Of a stretch of DNA of 20,000 nt, positions 18,440 through 20,000 are shown one piece after another (the stretch's first letter is position 1; each line of letters starts with the position of its first letter). The stretch is from positions 12,285,788-12,305,787 of the forward strand of contig CM022673.1 in assembly GCA_012295275.1 (NCBI GenBank). Reading direction: 5' to 3'. The DNA comes from Chrysomallon squamiferum (Eukaryota; Mollusca; Gastropoda; Neomphalida; Peltospiridae). A model generated the notes under the pieces. The model made no database searches. It was given only the letters and a program-made list of their open reading frames with translations, and had not been told where the DNA came from. Both the position numbers and the translations under genes were made by a program.

Positions 18440-19537
18440 GTAAGCCTCTTTCTTCATCATTTGCTTAGTATCTTATACAGTATCGATATCTGACCCTCAC
18501 GTGTGACCGCATTCCTCGATGTACCTACTGTCTTTTTACTGTTTATTGTTATTGTTTTATTCGTTCCGTGACACATTTTTGACAGGTATTTCACGTACGT
18601 TTTATTTGTTTCCTCCTAATTTCCTCGCGCTCCATATCCATAGAAACAAAGCGTTTGGCTGAAGCATGTTCTTTGAACAAAGATAATAACACAAGGTGAA
18701 CGGTCTACTTGGGCTTTGGTGTGTTTTCTTTTCATATTAGGTTCGTAGGTTTATACTGTCACCGTCCATCATTGCGTAATCAAAGCATTAAGTACGTTAC
18801 TGTATTTTCGCTTTCAAAATGGATATTTTTTTTCTCTGTGTATAACTGTGTGTTTACTGTTATTATTACTATTATTGTTACTGTTATTACCACTGCTTCT
18901 CTTATTGTTATTTTACTACTACTACTTCATCTTCTGCGACTACTACTACTACTGTTGTTACTAGTACTACTGCTAATACTACTACTACTACTTTTATTAT
19001 TATTAGACACACATATATTTAATCATTTATTTATTTTTGACACACACACAGACACACACACACACACACTGAGATCGCCTAACGACTAACGGTTCATCAT
19101 TGTAGTGTTCGCAATCAGTAAACAATACAATAATCAGCAGTTGTATTGGTTTTTTTTTTTTTTTTTTTATGTTTGTTTACACGCTTGACCAAACACTACA
19201 CTCAATGTGGGACGAAAAACACATAAGATTCAAAAGGTTTCACAGATTAATCTTATCAACACAGAGAACATCGGGCATTCTACAGTATAAACACAACAAA
19301 GGTCCGGTAGTACGGAGGGTGTGTGTGGGTGTGTGTATGTTACAGAGGGGTGGGTTCGGATAACTGTTGTTTTTTTATGATTGTCTGGCCCAGCCACCAC
19401 GATGGTGTGTACACGTGTGTGTGTGCGTGTGCGTGTACTGTGTGTGTATTTATTCATTTATTTATTGATTTTTTTTTTACTTTCTTTCTTTTATTTTCTT
19501 TTATTTTTATTTTTATTTATTTTATTTATTTTTATTT

Positions 19538-19568
<31 letters not shown>

Positions 19569-20000
19569 GGGCGGTATGTGTGTGTGTGACACTTTATCGT
19601 AAATATTACCAAAGGTGTTTTCTATCTAAAAGATTCCTCGAAAGAAAAAAGCCCCAGATGTCCTTCCTCTTTATAATAATGTGTGGTCTTTGCTTGTCAT
19701 AAATACATCAAAAATGTGTTTAGAATATCGCTGAATAAAACAGCTGTTCTTCTGTGCGTATGTATTTGAAGGTACGTACTTGAAATATCTTCAGGTAAAT
19801 ATAATTCTACTTTTAAAAGTGCCTATCTTTTGTTAGATAATAAATAATCTAAAAAGCTTTGGAACACGCGTGAAACGTACTCATAAATCTCTGTTTACCT
19901 TTTCATGTATTTGAAAAGATATAATTAAAAAGATTAATGTAAATTTAATAAAACCTATATATATTTATATATATACATGTAAATTGTAATGGTTATAATA
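18440..20000 (+). other. First intron of the signal-peptide gene, no further exon seen
   Basis: Holds an ACT/ATT trinucleotide tract at 18855-19008, (CA)n at 19039-19069, poly-T at 19149-19168, (GT)n at 19411-19447 and a T-rich run with 28 T at 19540-19567. The left 250 bp is less repetitive. I find no exon with both splice sites before the window ends. Confidence 0.6.

Noticed and set aside
18709-19089. 126-residue + strand frame downstream of the signal-peptide exon
   Set aside because: Its second half is poly-Leu/Val from ACT/ATT repeats, it lacks an acceptor near its start and no family motif is visible. It is probably intronic.

Overview
The window looks like nuclear DNA of an animal with motile cilia. 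It is strongly AT-rich, with short exons (64-123 bp), canonical GT-AG introns of about 0.3-1.1 kb, and very heavy loading with di-, tri-, penta- and hexanucleotide microsatellites. The repeats, a tRNA-like SINE and Tigger/pogo-type DNA transposons fit a lophotrochozoan mollusc, and a cephalopod such as an octopus is my best guess. That is inference from style, not proof.

Region 1 (1-9060, + strand): thirteen exons join without a frame break into 415 residues and a stop. I recognise them as most of dynein axonemal assembly factor 3 (DNAAF3), the cytoplasmic factor needed to pre-assemble ciliary dynein arms. The first roughly 75-85 residues lie upstream of the window. The introns hold a 342-bp Tigger-like MITE, a 150-bp direct repeat flanking exon 10, a 60-bp unit repeated in alternating orientation, and many microsatellites. 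A poly(A) signal follows at 9054.

Region 2 (9061-11401): a GC-rich satellite island (about 9541-10650) of 53-bp subunits arranged as a seven-subunit, about 376-bp higher-order repeat, with its right end inverted. It continues into four AT-rich relatives of the same unit (10651-10855). Next come a decayed DDE transposase fragment on the minus strand and a probable terminal exon with poly(A) signal of an unrecognised + strand gene (about 11198-11401).

Region 3 (11402-17700): no convincing gene. It holds a 241-bp CT tract, trinucleotide arrays, a tRNA-derived SINE (about 13288-13425), a 768-bp non-autonomous Tigger element with TA target-site duplication and a frameshifted transposase start (14982-15749), and two CTCGAG-centred palindromes.

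Region 4 (17700-20000, + strand): a less AT-rich stretch with two TATA-box candidates leads to a short first coding exon (18367-18439) that encodes a signal peptide and ends in a phase-1 splice donor. This is the start of a secreted or membrane protein gene whose remaining exons lie beyond the window. Its first intron fills the rest.

The genes show no functional operon-like link. The window reads as one near-complete gene, the tail of a second and the start of a third, all on the + strand, separated by repeats.
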